Of a stretch of 64,000 bases of DNA, positions 1 to 10,674 are shown in pieces; within the stretch, counting starts at the first letter, position 1; every line of letters starts with the position of its first letter. The translations under genes were made by a program, and so were the position numbers. The notes below the pieces were generated by a model. That model searched no databases. It saw only the letters and a list, made by a program, of their open reading frames with translations, and had not been told where the DNA came from. The stretch is from positions 282,143 through 346,142 of the forward strand of contig JBLWGC010000140.1 of assembly GCA_048772705.1 (NCBI GenBank), read 5' to 3'. The DNA is from Leidyana gryllorum EB-2025a. Taxonomy: Eukaryota; Apicomplexa.

Positions 1-709
1 CGGACAAACGTCAGTTCCACAGCCGGCAGCCGCGAGCCCCGATGGGGCACCTCAATCATTAGCCGCCCGAGTGGATCAGATCGAGCGCGAGAGACGACGT
101 GAAATCGAGCGCGAGTTACGATTGGAGGTAGGTCTTCATACAAGTTCCAGAACAAATCATTTGTTGTTGTCACAGCGGGCTGGCCGGAAGGGTAGAAAGC
201 TCCGTATGGATGCAGATCGAGACATTTCTGAGCGAGTGGCATTGGGTCAAGCCCAGCCGACCTCGCAAGACGCCTTGTATGACACGCGACTGTTCAGTCG
301 TGATACTGGCGGGCCGGATATTGTAAGTGTTGCATGTCAAATGCATTGGCGTTATCCGACAGTACCCACAACACTTGCCACACACGTGTGTGGCATGGTC
401 TTGATTTGGGCAATATTTGCACTTGTTTGCCATGATCACATCTCTTCTTCTCAGACCCGGGCTGACGACGATGAGTATGCAATGTACGATCGGCCACTGT
501 TCGGCGGGGACCGCGTAAGCGGTGCTCGCGGGATTTACCACATGGATCGGGATCGCATACGCAGAAACGTTGGGTAAGTGGATCAATTGCAATTCAGGCT
601 GCGCGCTCACTACTTTTTCCTCAATTACATTAGGCGGAGTCAAGTAGCAGAGATCGGTGATGTTGTGGATCCATCTAAGGACCGCGGGCCGGTGCAATTC
701 GAGAAGTAG
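1..709 (+). CDS. SNW1: SNW1/SKIP/Prp45 spliceosome protein, 3' part
   Basis: This is the C-terminal part of an SNW-domain splicing factor (SKIP, Prp45), a nuclear component of the activated spliceosome. The 5' part lies outside the window. Four exons fit: 2-127, 176-322, 455-573 and 634-706, with the stop at 707-709, joined by GT-AG introns of 48, 132 and 60 nt. Visible family hallmarks are a charged helix (VDQIERERRREIERELRLE), the motif RMDADRDISERVALGQ, the YDTRLFSRDTGG block (family form YDQRLFNQ), an acidic DDDEYAMYD stretch, and the terminal GPVQFEK. In animals the protein continues past GPVQFE; here it stops there. The identification rests on these C-terminal motifs read across the proposed introns. 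Confidence 0.85.
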
Positions 710-741
710 AAAGAGTTTTCTTGCGTGTGATCGGTCGTATA

Positions 742-2501
742 ATGGGGGCCACGGACGGGAAATTCTACGTGTTGGTGGCTATATCCCTGCTGCTGCTGAT
801 TCAATTTGGTTCGGCAACAAGGCGCGTTTTGGCGGAGCTGAATACCCTCCCCGATGGCATCCGGGGGAGTTCCTCCTGGTCTATGTGGCGGTATGAAGAC
901 GTGAGCGACTTTCAGTGGTTTGGATTCCGGGATGCATTGGGTTCAACGGTGATAATAGCTATTGCCCACATAGCTATAACCCACGTTGTTGAACATTTCA
1001 CTCCGACAAGCCGAGGGATTCGTGCATTCGTCCAGGCGTTCATGGGAGTGGCAGCATCGGTATATCTGCATGGACAGGACAGCCTCATAGTATTGGCGAT
1101 TGTATTGGTCTTCTACTGCATAAGCAATTTAACAAAGAACGAGTCTACGCGAATATTCGGAATATCGTTGACTTGGGGTTTGAGCATTGTGATACTGGTT
1201 ATCAATACAGCAGTGATGGAGATGCCTGGTGTCGCATATGGCGTCAAAAAGGTGTTTGGAATGGAATCTGACGACGAAACTGGTCTCAGTGAAGACACCT
1301 TTTATCCCGTCCGCCGATCAATCAACATTCTATTACTTAAGCTCATCAGCTTCAACATAGATCGTTCCAATCGCTGTCAGAGTACCACACCTGTTCCTCC
1401 CCCCTCCCCCTGTGAAGAGCGGACAACGACCACAAAGGAGTACGAGCAAATGATCTCGCGGCCTCGACCAGCCAACGATTATAACCTGCTCTTCTTGTTA
1501 GCTTATGCCTACTTCATGCCCCTATACGTCGCTGGTCCCATCTTGAATTTCAATGCTTTCTGCCATGCACTTAGTGTCCGCACTACAGTTAAGCGTCGTT
1601 GGCTCTTGAAGGTGAGTGAATATTGTCACCCTTGAACCCGCTCTTCTCAATACCACCTACTCTTCACACTCGATCAATCCCAACTCTCTTTTGCAGGCGT
1701 TGATTCGATGGATAGCTCTCTTTCTGGTGACCGAAGTGCTCTTCACCCGGCTGCTCCTGATATCCGCTTTGGGAGTGGAGAACATTGACTTCAACCTTTG
1801 GGACCGCTTCAGGTTGTTCGAGTTGGTCACCATGGGAGGCCTGATTCTACTGTACACCTGGTGCAAGTTCGTCGTCTTGTGGTCTGGCTTTCGGATTTGG
1901 TCGATAAGCTCGGGAGTGTATTGCACGGCCAATCTCACCAGATTCCTTTACGACTACTACAGGTAAAGACCCCTGACAACGCTTTTCCAATTTGTCCCTC
2001 TAATGCAGTTGCCAAAAGTTCTGGAAAGATTGGCACGCGTCATATCATAAGTGGATGTTGCAATATATGTACTTCCCCTTGGGTGGTAGTGCGCACAAGC
2101 TACGAGCGACGATCCTGATATTCGCATTCGCGGCGATCTGGCACAAAGCCAACATTCGTTTCGCAGGATGGGCCGCGATAACGATTATGACCTTCGTGAT
2201 CGAGTTGACCGCCGAACGAGTCCTTCGAGTGAACTTTGGTCGCAAGGCACTCATTATTCCCCCGGACAAGAGACTGTCCGCCATCATTGTGGGAGAGATA
2301 GTGGCGACGCTGCTGATTGTGGCGAATCTCGCTGGTTTTGGATGTGGATTGAGGGGACTTTTATACATAGTTAGAAGATCGTACGCCCATCCAGACGAGT
2401 TTCTCATATCCACTGCCTTCTTCACCCTTCTTGGATATGTACATGTGCGCTATCTAATGGAAAGAGATATGCGCAAATCGCAAAGTGTTAGGAATGAGTG
2501 A
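742..2501 (+). CDS. GUP1: GUP1/HHAT-like MBOAT O-acyltransferase
   Basis: This is a multi-pass membrane-bound O-acyltransferase of the GUP1/HHAT branch. In yeast that branch remodels GPI-anchor lipids in the ER; in animals it acylates secreted proteins. Three exons (742-1611, 1697-1962, 2009-2501) join in frame to 542 aa, with introns of 85 and 46 nt. The start ATG at 742 gives an immediate hydrophobic segment. Many membrane segments follow (for example LIVLAIVLVFYCIS and LLFLLAYAYFMPLYVAGPIL). The diagnostic block FWKDWHASYHKWMLQYMYF-PLGG matches the GUP1 form FWRNWHRSYN...YIYIPLGG. The presumed catalytic His sits in AAIWHKA. Only 32 bp separate it from the SNW1 stop. Substrate is inferred from the family, not seen. 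Confidence 0.85.
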
Positions 2502-2521
2502 TGTCCAGACTTCTTGCAAAG

Positions 2522-3779
2522 TCAGTCAGCCAGCCAGCCAGTCAATGCCAAAATGACCATCTGGAGGAGTATCTTAAGATCCCAGTCGCCTCGAGATTCT
2601 AACAAATAGGTTCCTTTGATTTGAAGAATATCCTTCGATGGGGCCCTGAACACAGCTGTCAAGAGAGAAGCCTATCCACTTGTATATACTCACGGATGTG
2701 AATGCCGGCCAAGTGATCAGTCGTCCTTTCCGCAACGTGCTCAACGCAATTGTCGTCATCACGGAAGTTGTCTCGGTAGCATAAGAGGGCAGAGAAGCCG
2801 AAGAGTATGTGGATGACGAACTCCGGCTTAGAGAGTCCGTGAAATAACCCATAACAGTTGGCGATATTCGTGGTGTACTTTCTGTCCATTGTTTCTGCTC
2901 AGCAAGTTTCCCATAAACACATATTTCCAGTATATCTGTCCCTTTCCAACACTTGTCAGAAGTACTCTTCTCATTGACCGCTGCGGTTGTCTCCTCCACC
3001 CCACGCAACAGGGAGAGTTCCAGCTCTCCCGTCGGCGCAGAACGCAAAATGAGGGTCTGCGAAATTGAGTCACACTCGAACTCCGCGCACAGCCTCAGCG
3101 CCGGGTGAATGTGAAAGACTCACCAAAAACAATGTCTTGCCTTCACCATCCAGAAGGCAAAAACCTCGAGTGACCTCGAAGCCGCTTTATCATTGTATAA
3201 TTCCGTGCGGTGATAGGCTCACACCTACCTCAAAAGATCTTCAATGAGAATCTTGCAGAAAGCAGCAGTCCCGTTTGGGAGGGCCACTACCGAGGTGTCA
3301 CATGGTTCAATACGATTAGCGCAACATATCAGATGCGCTTTGGGGTCCCGGGATAAACTGTACAGCTCATATTGTCATCAAAAAGTGACGTTCAACCATG
3401 AGGTGGTCGGTAACACCACGGAGACACCGGGTTACCACACACACGCACACACGCAGGACCCAAGGAGACCAATGGGTGTCAGAGGTTGGAATTGCGTGTC
3501 GCCAGAAGCTTCCACTCTGGACGATCACTGGGGTGTCTTAAAAGCTTACATGTCATTCAGAATGTGCTCAGATCGATCTGTCCAGGCGGACAGACGCTTG
3601 AGCCATATGTTCGCTTTGAGGAACACACAGTGCAATGTTTTGGAGGTGTATTCAAGTGAGTGTAGAGTATCTGTGTTGCAGAGGTCCGCAAGGCCTGTAT
3701 TGAGAGCAAGTTGCCAGCGCACAAAGTTCATGATATGTTTTCCTTTGGTGAGGAAGAAAATTGGTTTGCACTGGATCAT
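2522..3779 (-). CDS. Unrecognised multi-exon gene, probably membrane-associated
   Basis: I do not recognise this gene. The minus strand has several open blocks bounded by plausible short introns. One open block starts with ATG at 3779 and ends at a GTAAGC donor near 3547. Further blocks read ICCANRIEPCDTSVVALPNG, GFEVTRGFCLLDGEGKTLFL and LILRSAPTGELELSLLRGVE. A hydrophobic stretch follows (EFVIHILFGFSALLCY), then a GTGAGT...GACAG intron of 38 nt, and a last exon ending KILLQMVILALTGWLAD with its stop at 2522. A second frame across 2700-2890 is also open, so the exact exon chain is uncertain, and the first block might belong to a separate gene. It would begin only 19 bp from the stop of the neighbouring minus-strand gene. 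Confidence 0.35.
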
Positions 3780-3797
3780 CTATATCGAGCAAGGGTC

Positions 3798-6700
3798 TTA
3801 GGGGTGTCTAAGTGCTTCTACCAGGAGGGTCCACGCGAGGCACTCGGCTTCAGCGGAGCAATTTCTGCGGGGCTGATTGATGAGCAGATGAACCTCTTTG
3901 AGCATCGACGCCACGGGGGAGGCATCAGTAGCTCTGATGTCGCCAGGGACAGATCGACTAGTGATTTCCATGTGGACGACGAGAAGATCGATGGTTCGTT
4001 CGATTTCTCGGGAGGTATCACCGCGTTCTTTCGCTTTCTGAAGTCTGCGATGTTGACGTTTGAGTATTAATCCGGAAGCCTTTTCCAACTGTGCCCTGAC
4101 GGCCTTGTTGATGAACTTATCTTCGAGGAAGCGTTCCAGAGCGGCTCGTCCCCGGGGTCCCGTCTCATTACCGCCTTTGGCACCGCCCGCGACTACTTGT
4201 TCCGTGCGGCGTCGTTGGGACTCGGTGTTATAGAGGCAAGCGCGCACCAATTCTGCGGCGCTTTCCTCGTCTTCTTCGGTATGGCGCTCGAATCCGGGGA
4301 GCAGACCACTGAGCAGATCGCTGGGGATACTATTGCTGGAATGATGGACAAAGTGTCCCGTGTTGACGTTGGCAGGAGGTGTGTCAAGACTGGCGCCCAC
4401 ATCTCCGCCGCCAATAGAGTCGTTCCACTGAGGAGTTGGTAATTGCTGATGGTCAGAAGACGACAGAGGGAGCGGCTTTATCAGTTCGGTAGTTAGTTGT
4501 TGATGGTGATTATGCGAAGAAGATTCTTGTGGTCTCCCTTGATCTCCTCCGGCTGGGCGATGCTCAGCTGTGCACTCGCTGTCGCCTCGGCTGCTGCTGT
4601 CCTCTTCGTCTTCTGGGTGCTGAGTGGCTTCCGGAGTGACTTCAGTGACGAAACTGTTCGCAACGGAAAGATTGTGGTGAGCGTTTAATTGAATCGGTAG
4701 CCGGCCGGGGGTCGAGGCTTCGGTCATCGTCGTATTGGGATGATAGTTGATTTCGAGTTGAGATAGCGGGAGTGAACCCACACTGCCTCCGATGGCAAAG
4801 TGTTGAGGACCGCCACGAGATGACATTGGGGTGGACTCCACATGTAAGGCGTGGTGTGACGATATCTGGTGATGCGACGATATTTGGTGATGCGACGATA
4901 ACTGGTGATGCGACGATAGTTGGTGCTGAGAGTGATGGCTTTGATGGTGATGAGAGGAGAATCTTTCACTGTGTTGATATAGCGCTGAGGACTGTTCAGT
5001 CACTTTCCGTTGTTGATTTGATGATCGTCTCCGGCGGCCGTAGTCTTCCGCACCAAATTGTTCTGCTTCTGAAGTGGAGCCAATCTGGAACTCATTATTT
5101 GTCCCACTGACAGCTGTGGCCGTCCTCTGTTCACTCAGTGACACGAGTCGCTCGTCACCCTTAGCACTGACATCGTCACGGTCACCACTATTGATGCCAC
5201 TTTCACTCGAGCTCCTGCTCTCCTCGGGTCTCCCCTCATCCTCGTCTACGCCACCGCTGGGACAGTCGGCAAGTTGTTCGGACCTTTCAGCCGCCGGGCT
5301 GGTGCTGTCTTCAGCGCTGTCGTCGCCAGTAATGCGTTGGGTGTTCTGAGTCTCAGATTCACTGCTGGGCTCCTCTGCCGGTCGCTCGACCACGGGTGAT
5401 AGTCCCATGGGCCGCGGTGGACCAGTCTGATTGCCATACAGATGGGCTGCCAGAGCACTAAGCGGGACGTTGTGTCCACGTAGGTTGATGGGAGTGCTCA
5501 TGGGTCGGGCAGGAGTGATAGGGCCTCCGACCAAACTTGGAGGCAAAGAAGTCAACGGCATTGAGGGCGGTGCCACAACGGAGGTGTGATTGAGAGGAGG
5601 ATACGACAAGTGTCCCATACCCAAGGGCATCGAGGGTGGTGCCGCCATGTGGTACGTGGGCGCCTCCACTCGTTGCTGAATGGGCAATACCCCGCCGATA
5701 GACTGCGGAATTGGCATCGTGGCTGCCGCCGGGCGGATAGGAAACGACTGAGGGGCCATAGGAAGCGGCACCGATTGTGGAGGCAGCAGCTGGGGCAACG
5801 GAACTGACGCTGGAGGCGGGTTGGAGGAGTTTGTCCACGGGGTGCCACCGCTCATCACCAGCGGGACGGAGGGCGGGGGAGTGCGCACAGGCGTCGGAGT
5901 TGATGAGGATACAACATCGGTAGCGACGGTCATCGGATTGTATATAATGGGGGTGGTAGCCGGAGGTGCTGGTCGTGCCTCCTCCAACCGGGGATGCAAG
6001 GGTACAGACTGGGGCGGGCCAACCGCGGGAGAGGTGGCAGCGTGCTGAATAAGAGATCCATTGGCCCCAATACCAACTCCAGCAGAGAGGGGAGGGAGGA
6101 TGAAGGGTGAATCGTCAGCGGTATCCGTTGTTTGTGGCGGGAAGATCGACGTTGACTGGGGAGGAATGGGAAAGGATGGAGGGGCAATGGTCATAGGCAA
6201 AGGCATTGTGGCTGGACCACGATGTGCTGCTGCCGGCGCGGAAGCAATGAGATGCGCGTTGTATATCGGTGTCGTGGACGGGGGAGGCGCATTGATGAAC
6301 CGCTGAGGGGAATACCCGCCATCAGTGCTGTTGTCATCGGCGTCCAAGTCACCGCGATTGGACTCTTTTTCAGCCATGGCCGTTGCAGCTGACGGTGAAG
6401 CGTCAATGGTAACGACTGGATCGTGATGGCTGGGAGTGTAACCGCCATCCGACTCATTCAGGCCTCCGTCCCCTTGATTCATCTTGAGAAAGTCGACTGA
6501 TAAAGGTACCGTAGCCGGGGGAGCAATGGCCGACACTCCCAAAGATCCTCGCGCTGAATCGAGAGCTGCGGGCGGCGGCTGGAGCGGCATTGTAGCGGGA
6601 GCGGTCTTCAAGAGAACTGCGGCCTCTGGAGACGAATGAGTAGCCTTGATACGCAAAAAATCGGCTTCACTTAAGTAACCTTCATCAAACCGACGCAGCA

Positions 6701-6998
6701 TCTCTAGCAGAACAGAGTATACTTCCACACGTCCTTGAGCTGTGCTGCCTTCCAGCGTTGGAGAAGGCGGGCGGGTCAGATCACTCAGGAGGTAACAAAC
6801 GTAAGGACGCTTCAAGCCTGAAGCTTGCACCAAATCGTCCTCTGTCAGACCGAACGGGCTAATCCACTCGGTATTGATCCGTTCGATCAGAGCCCTCAGT
6901 TCCTGCTCACTTGGATCTGCCCATTCCCGTACTTGAGTATACTCTATCAAGTCCCCGCGAGCACCCAAAGAGATTCCCAGCTCTTCTGCCAACGGCAT
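3798..6998 (-). CDS. Large proline/serine/histidine-rich protein, unknown function
   Basis: A single open frame encodes 1066 aa that I cannot assign to a family. Residues 1-120 look folded and helical, and include FGLTEDDLVQASGLKRPYVC, which has a helix-turn-helix flavour. Residues about 130-560 are low complexity, with recurring PPxxxPL motifs (PPATMPL, PPSMPL, PPQSVPL). Residues about 560-800 are acidic and Ser-rich with a His run (SSHHQI repeats). The last 170 residues regain a charged helical character (ERFLEDKFINKAVRAQLEKA). The overall plan, two small ordered ends around a long disordered linker, resembles regulatory or scaffold proteins such as transcription cofactors, but no catalytic motif is visible. 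It is intronless, unlike most conserved neighbours. Confidence 0.75.
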   Translation of the reverse strand: MPLAEELGISLGARGDLIEYTQVREWADPSEQELRALIERINTEWISPFGLTEDDLVQASGLKRPYVCYLLSDLTRPPSPTLEGSTAQGRVEVYSVLLEMLRRFDEGYLSEADFLRIKATHSSPEAAVLLKTAPATMPLQPPPAALDSARGSLGVSAIAPPATVPLSVDFLKMNQGDGGLNESDGGYTPSHHDPVVTIDASPSAATAMAEKESNRGDLDADDNSTDGGYSPQRFINAPPPSTTPIYNAHLIASAPAAAHRGPATMPLPMTIAPPSFPIPPQSTSIFPPQTTDTADDSPFILPPLSAGVGIGANGSLIQHAATSPAVGPPQSVPLHPRLEEARPAPPATTPIIYNPMTVATDVVSSSTPTPVRTPPPSVPLVMSGGTPWTNSSNPPPASVPLPQLLPPQSVPLPMAPQSFPIRPAAATMPIPQSIGGVLPIQQRVEAPTYHMAAPPSMPLGMGHLSYPPLNHTSVVAPPSMPLTSLPPSLVGGPITPARPMSTPINLRGHNVPLSALAAHLYGNQTGPPRPMGLSPVVERPAEEPSSESETQNTQRITGDDSAEDSTSPAAERSEQLADCPSGGVDEDEGRPEESRSSSESGINSGDRDDVSAKGDERLVSLSEQRTATAVSGTNNEFQIGSTSEAEQFGAEDYGRRRRSSNQQRKVTEQSSALYQHSERFSSHHHQSHHSQHQLSSHHQLSSHHQISSHHQISSHHALHVESTPMSSRGGPQHFAIGGSVGSLPLSQLEINYHPNTTMTEASTPGRLPIQLNAHHNLSVANSFVTEVTPEATQHPEDEEDSSSRGDSECTAEHRPAGGDQGRPQESSSHNHHQQLTTELIKPLPLSSSDHQQLPTPQWNDSIGGGDVGASLDTPPANVNTGHFVHHSSNSIPSDLLSGLLPGFERHTEEDEESAAELVRACLYNTESQRRRTEQVVAGGAKGGNETGPRGRAALERFLEDKFINKAVRAQLEKASGLILKRQHRRLQKAKERGDTSREIERTIDLLVVHMEITSRSVPGDIRATDASPVASMLKEVHLLINQPRRNCSAEAECLAWTLLVEALRHP
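4850..4940 (-). repeat. 18-bp tandem repeat encoding SSHHQ[IL]
   Basis: About five 18-bp units with core gatgcgacgata-x-tggt lie inside the large low-complexity gene and encode a six-residue repeat SSHHQ(L/I). Units differ by one or two bases. The repeat is in frame and preserves the coding sequence. Confidence 0.8.
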
Positions 6999-7453
6999 TC
7001 ACAGTATATACTCAAAAACAAACCAACGAATCTTCCTTCTGGCACAAACTAATTTTTACAAATACACCCCGGAGAACATGGCACATGCTTCGGTACTGAA
7101 CCACTGCCTTTACACAACCCCAATCACACACATAGGATATTCAATGGCCTCCTGGCATCGTACCTGAACATCGACTCCCCGCTAAACACACGCTCGGCCG
7201 CGTATGGAGAGTACGCTGTGATGCACTATTGCAGGCCGCAAGCTTAGAGATCGAAAAGTAAAGTCGGAACACGCCTATCCGTTCCTCGTGTGTGTGTGTG
7301 TGTGTGGGGGGGGGGTGTGTGTGTGTGTCTGTCTGTGCCGTTAGCCCACTATCTCTCTCCGTCGTCTTCTCTCTCTGTCTCCCTGCAGTCCACTTTTACC
7401 CGACATTGTCGGGGCCTGAGCTTTCAAAGTAGACTGTGTGAATGACTCAACAG
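6999..7453. other. Intergenic / 5' region with GT microsatellite
   Basis: This is the divergent interval between the minus-strand low-complexity gene and the plus-strand pseudokinase. It contains a (GT)n tract interrupted by a G run at about 7289-7328 and a pyrimidine-rich stretch ending CTGCAG at about 7387. Short open blocks here (for example around 7140-7250 and 7388-7428) may be upstream exons of the pseudokinase. A 25-nt GTAGAC...CAACAG intron at 7429-7453 would join the last of these to the exon starting at 7454. I could not settle the start codon. Confidence 0.5.
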
Positions 7454-9628
7454 ACGTCGTCTCCTTGAAAGGGAAATCGAGCTCTCCAAGTATTTAAATG
7501 GCCTCAAAGGGGCTCTTGAAGACTTCGAAAGGAATCAGGCAGCCAAAGCGCTCGTAGAAGCTGACAGCGAAGGTGTGTTGTTGATCAATCATCTCGACGA
7601 GGAGAGCACGTCTCATCAAGTCGTTGAGACAGTGGTCGCCATCTGCTCGCCTCATTGGATCTATTCCCACCGACTCCCTCTGACTGCACTTCTGCTGCCC
7701 CGTTTGTCTCCCCAAACTGAGCTCTCTGTGTGTGTGTGTGTGTGTGTGTGTGTTTGTACCCACCATATTTGGCCTGGTGTGATGGTTGTCTCGCGACGAC
7801 GCGGCAGAAGAGGAAGATGAACAGGATCAGTTGACTGAGCAGGACATTCAGGCCTGTCACGAAGAATATGGCGCCAGAGAGGGAGAACATGCTGCATTGA
7901 TGGAAGAGATCGACGAGTTGGACCGTCGGATACGAGAAGAGAGAGAGGCTGTTGTCATCTTCAAGTGGGGGCCTCGGCATGTTCACCCCAATATCGCACG
8001 GCTCGACGCGCCACTCGATATGCGTGGCGCCGCCCGCGACAACCGAGACGACAAACTGACGGCTCAGGAGCTCACACGGAAGATTCAAGAGGAAATTCAA
8101 ACAATGCCCGAACCGCGGTCGCCTGATGCCTCTCCCAAAATTCCGGATCTGCCTGTTGAACATCGAGGAGTCAAATCAACACTGCACAGGCTGTTTACCA
8201 AGGCGCCCAAACCTCGCAGATTTGAAAATGACGAGTGTGCCAGAGTCGATCTGATCGTAGCCGACGACGAAGAGGCCTTCGCTGCTTATCTGGAGGCTTT
8301 GAGCGAAATTGATCAGGCTGAAATACCACAGACGGACATCACCTTCGCCGCAAAGATTGTGAGTCTCGGGCCATCTGTGAGGGACACAGCACCATCAGTA
8401 CTCGCCGCTTGCGGCAGTCGCGGGACGTGAAGGAGGCACCATCACCAACCCAAAGTACCGACAGAGCCCCGCGTCCTGTATGGACATCCTTCGCGACGGC
8501 GAGACCTTGATGACGGCGCAAGCCAAGGCAGTGTACTCTCATTCAGATTGGCGTAAGTCTGGGATCCTTCCCACAGTGCGGTGTGGTATTGTAAAGATCG
8601 TTGAGGAAGAGCGCCCCGCCGATTACGCGCTCGCTGTCTATACGTAAGGAAGGACCTGTCCCGTCTGACAAGCGTGTCTGATAGCCCCTTCGCCACCAAC
8701 GGGAGTATCCAGAATGCACTCCGACACATATCTGGCGCCAAGTCTGAACATTGGTACGGTGACGACCTGTTGTTGCGAAACTTGCAGCAACACATTCAAT
8801 CGTAAGATGTCGAAAGTGGTCCGCCGTACGAAATGTCGCTTCATCTGGGCTCAGGATGGCCGTTCTGGAGAATTATGGCGTGGTCCACGGGAACATAAAG
8901 ACAAGCAACATATATATAAGTGCCGATGGAGCGTCGCTGCTCCTATCGGATTTCGTACCTCGCAGTAAGTCGTTCAGGAGGGGTGTTCTTGCCATCCTGG
9001 ACACTTGAAAGGCCAAATAATCCGTGAATGGTGTCTCATTGGTCGGCGCGAACACACAAGACACACTCACTTTATGAGCCCGGAAGTGTACAAGGCCATC
9101 CGTGATCAGGTTGACACTGAGATCCAGTATGAAAATGAGATGGAGTTGTCTAAACACGACGTCTTCACACTGGGAATGGTCTATTACCATCTCTTGACTC
9201 GTACGGACCAAGATCAGGTATGTGATGCGGGGTACCCAGTGGTAAACGTGTGCGAGTGATTATTGGCGCGCAGTTGGAGGGATTGTTCAAATCGAAAACG
9301 AAACACGACGAGTTGGTCCGACGTATGGTGACTCCAACTCGAGGTGAGTATTGAGAATTGTGGTTGCTCGTGACAATCTTGATAGAATTAGGCGACCTCA
9401 TTCGAGCAATGCTGACATGGAATCCCAAGAATCGTCCGCTCTTCCGGGAATTGACGGTGAGTCACGGACAAAGTGGAAGTGCAACTCGAGTGTCAGACAA
9501 TGACCATTTTGGCTGACGATGATATGTCAGCCCCGGCACCTGAAGCTGCGGCGGGGGCAGGCTGGGGAGCAACATTCAAGAAGGTGGTTGATTTCTTCTG
9601 GGAAGGCGAAGGAGAGCAGGGGGAGTGA
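7454..9628 (+). CDS. Protein kinase-fold protein lacking catalytic residues (pseudokinase)
   Basis: Ten exons join in one frame: 7454-7572, 7808-8358, 8399-8552, 8577-8643, 8673-8801, 8855-8964, 9012-9217, 9274-9343, 9386-9456 and 9497-9628. They give 535 residues, with further exon(s) probably upstream. Introns are 24-235 nt; three are under 41 nt. The N-terminal third is charged coiled coil. The kinase fold follows: beta-3 strand ALAVYT, catalytic loop HGNIKTSN, LLLSDFV, MSPEVY, DVFTLGMVYYHLL and MLTWNPKNRP. The beta-3 lysine is Tyr, the HRD aspartate is Asn, and DFG is DFV. ATP chemistry is therefore unlikely and a scaffold or allosteric role is inferred. The C-terminus is short and acidic (EGEGEQGE). 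Confidence 0.8.
7723..7755. repeat. (GT)n microsatellite inside an intron
   Basis: About 13 GT dinucleotides lie within the 235-nt intron (7573-7807) of the pseudokinase gene, just upstream of its acceptor. A tract like this can vary in length and affect splicing; that consequence is inferred. Confidence 0.85.
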
Positions 9629-9744
9629 AAAAGGAGCGTCGAGTTGCGATGAAAAGATGGGGTCGCAGATACATAATGATCGCTCGGCGTTGTGTTGTTG
9701 GGTAGCGTAATTTGAAAAGCTCTCTTTCTTGTTGATAGTGATGG

Positions 9745-10606
<862 letters not shown>

Positions 10607-10674
10607 CTCTGCTGGCTCGAAGAATAGAAATTTACCCTCCACAAATTCCAGCTTTCTCTGCTTCTCCTTCTTCA

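Noticed and set aside
71-577. Single 168-codon frame at the left edge
   Set aside because: It includes two introns of the SNW1 gene; the SNW motifs appear only on the spliced reading.
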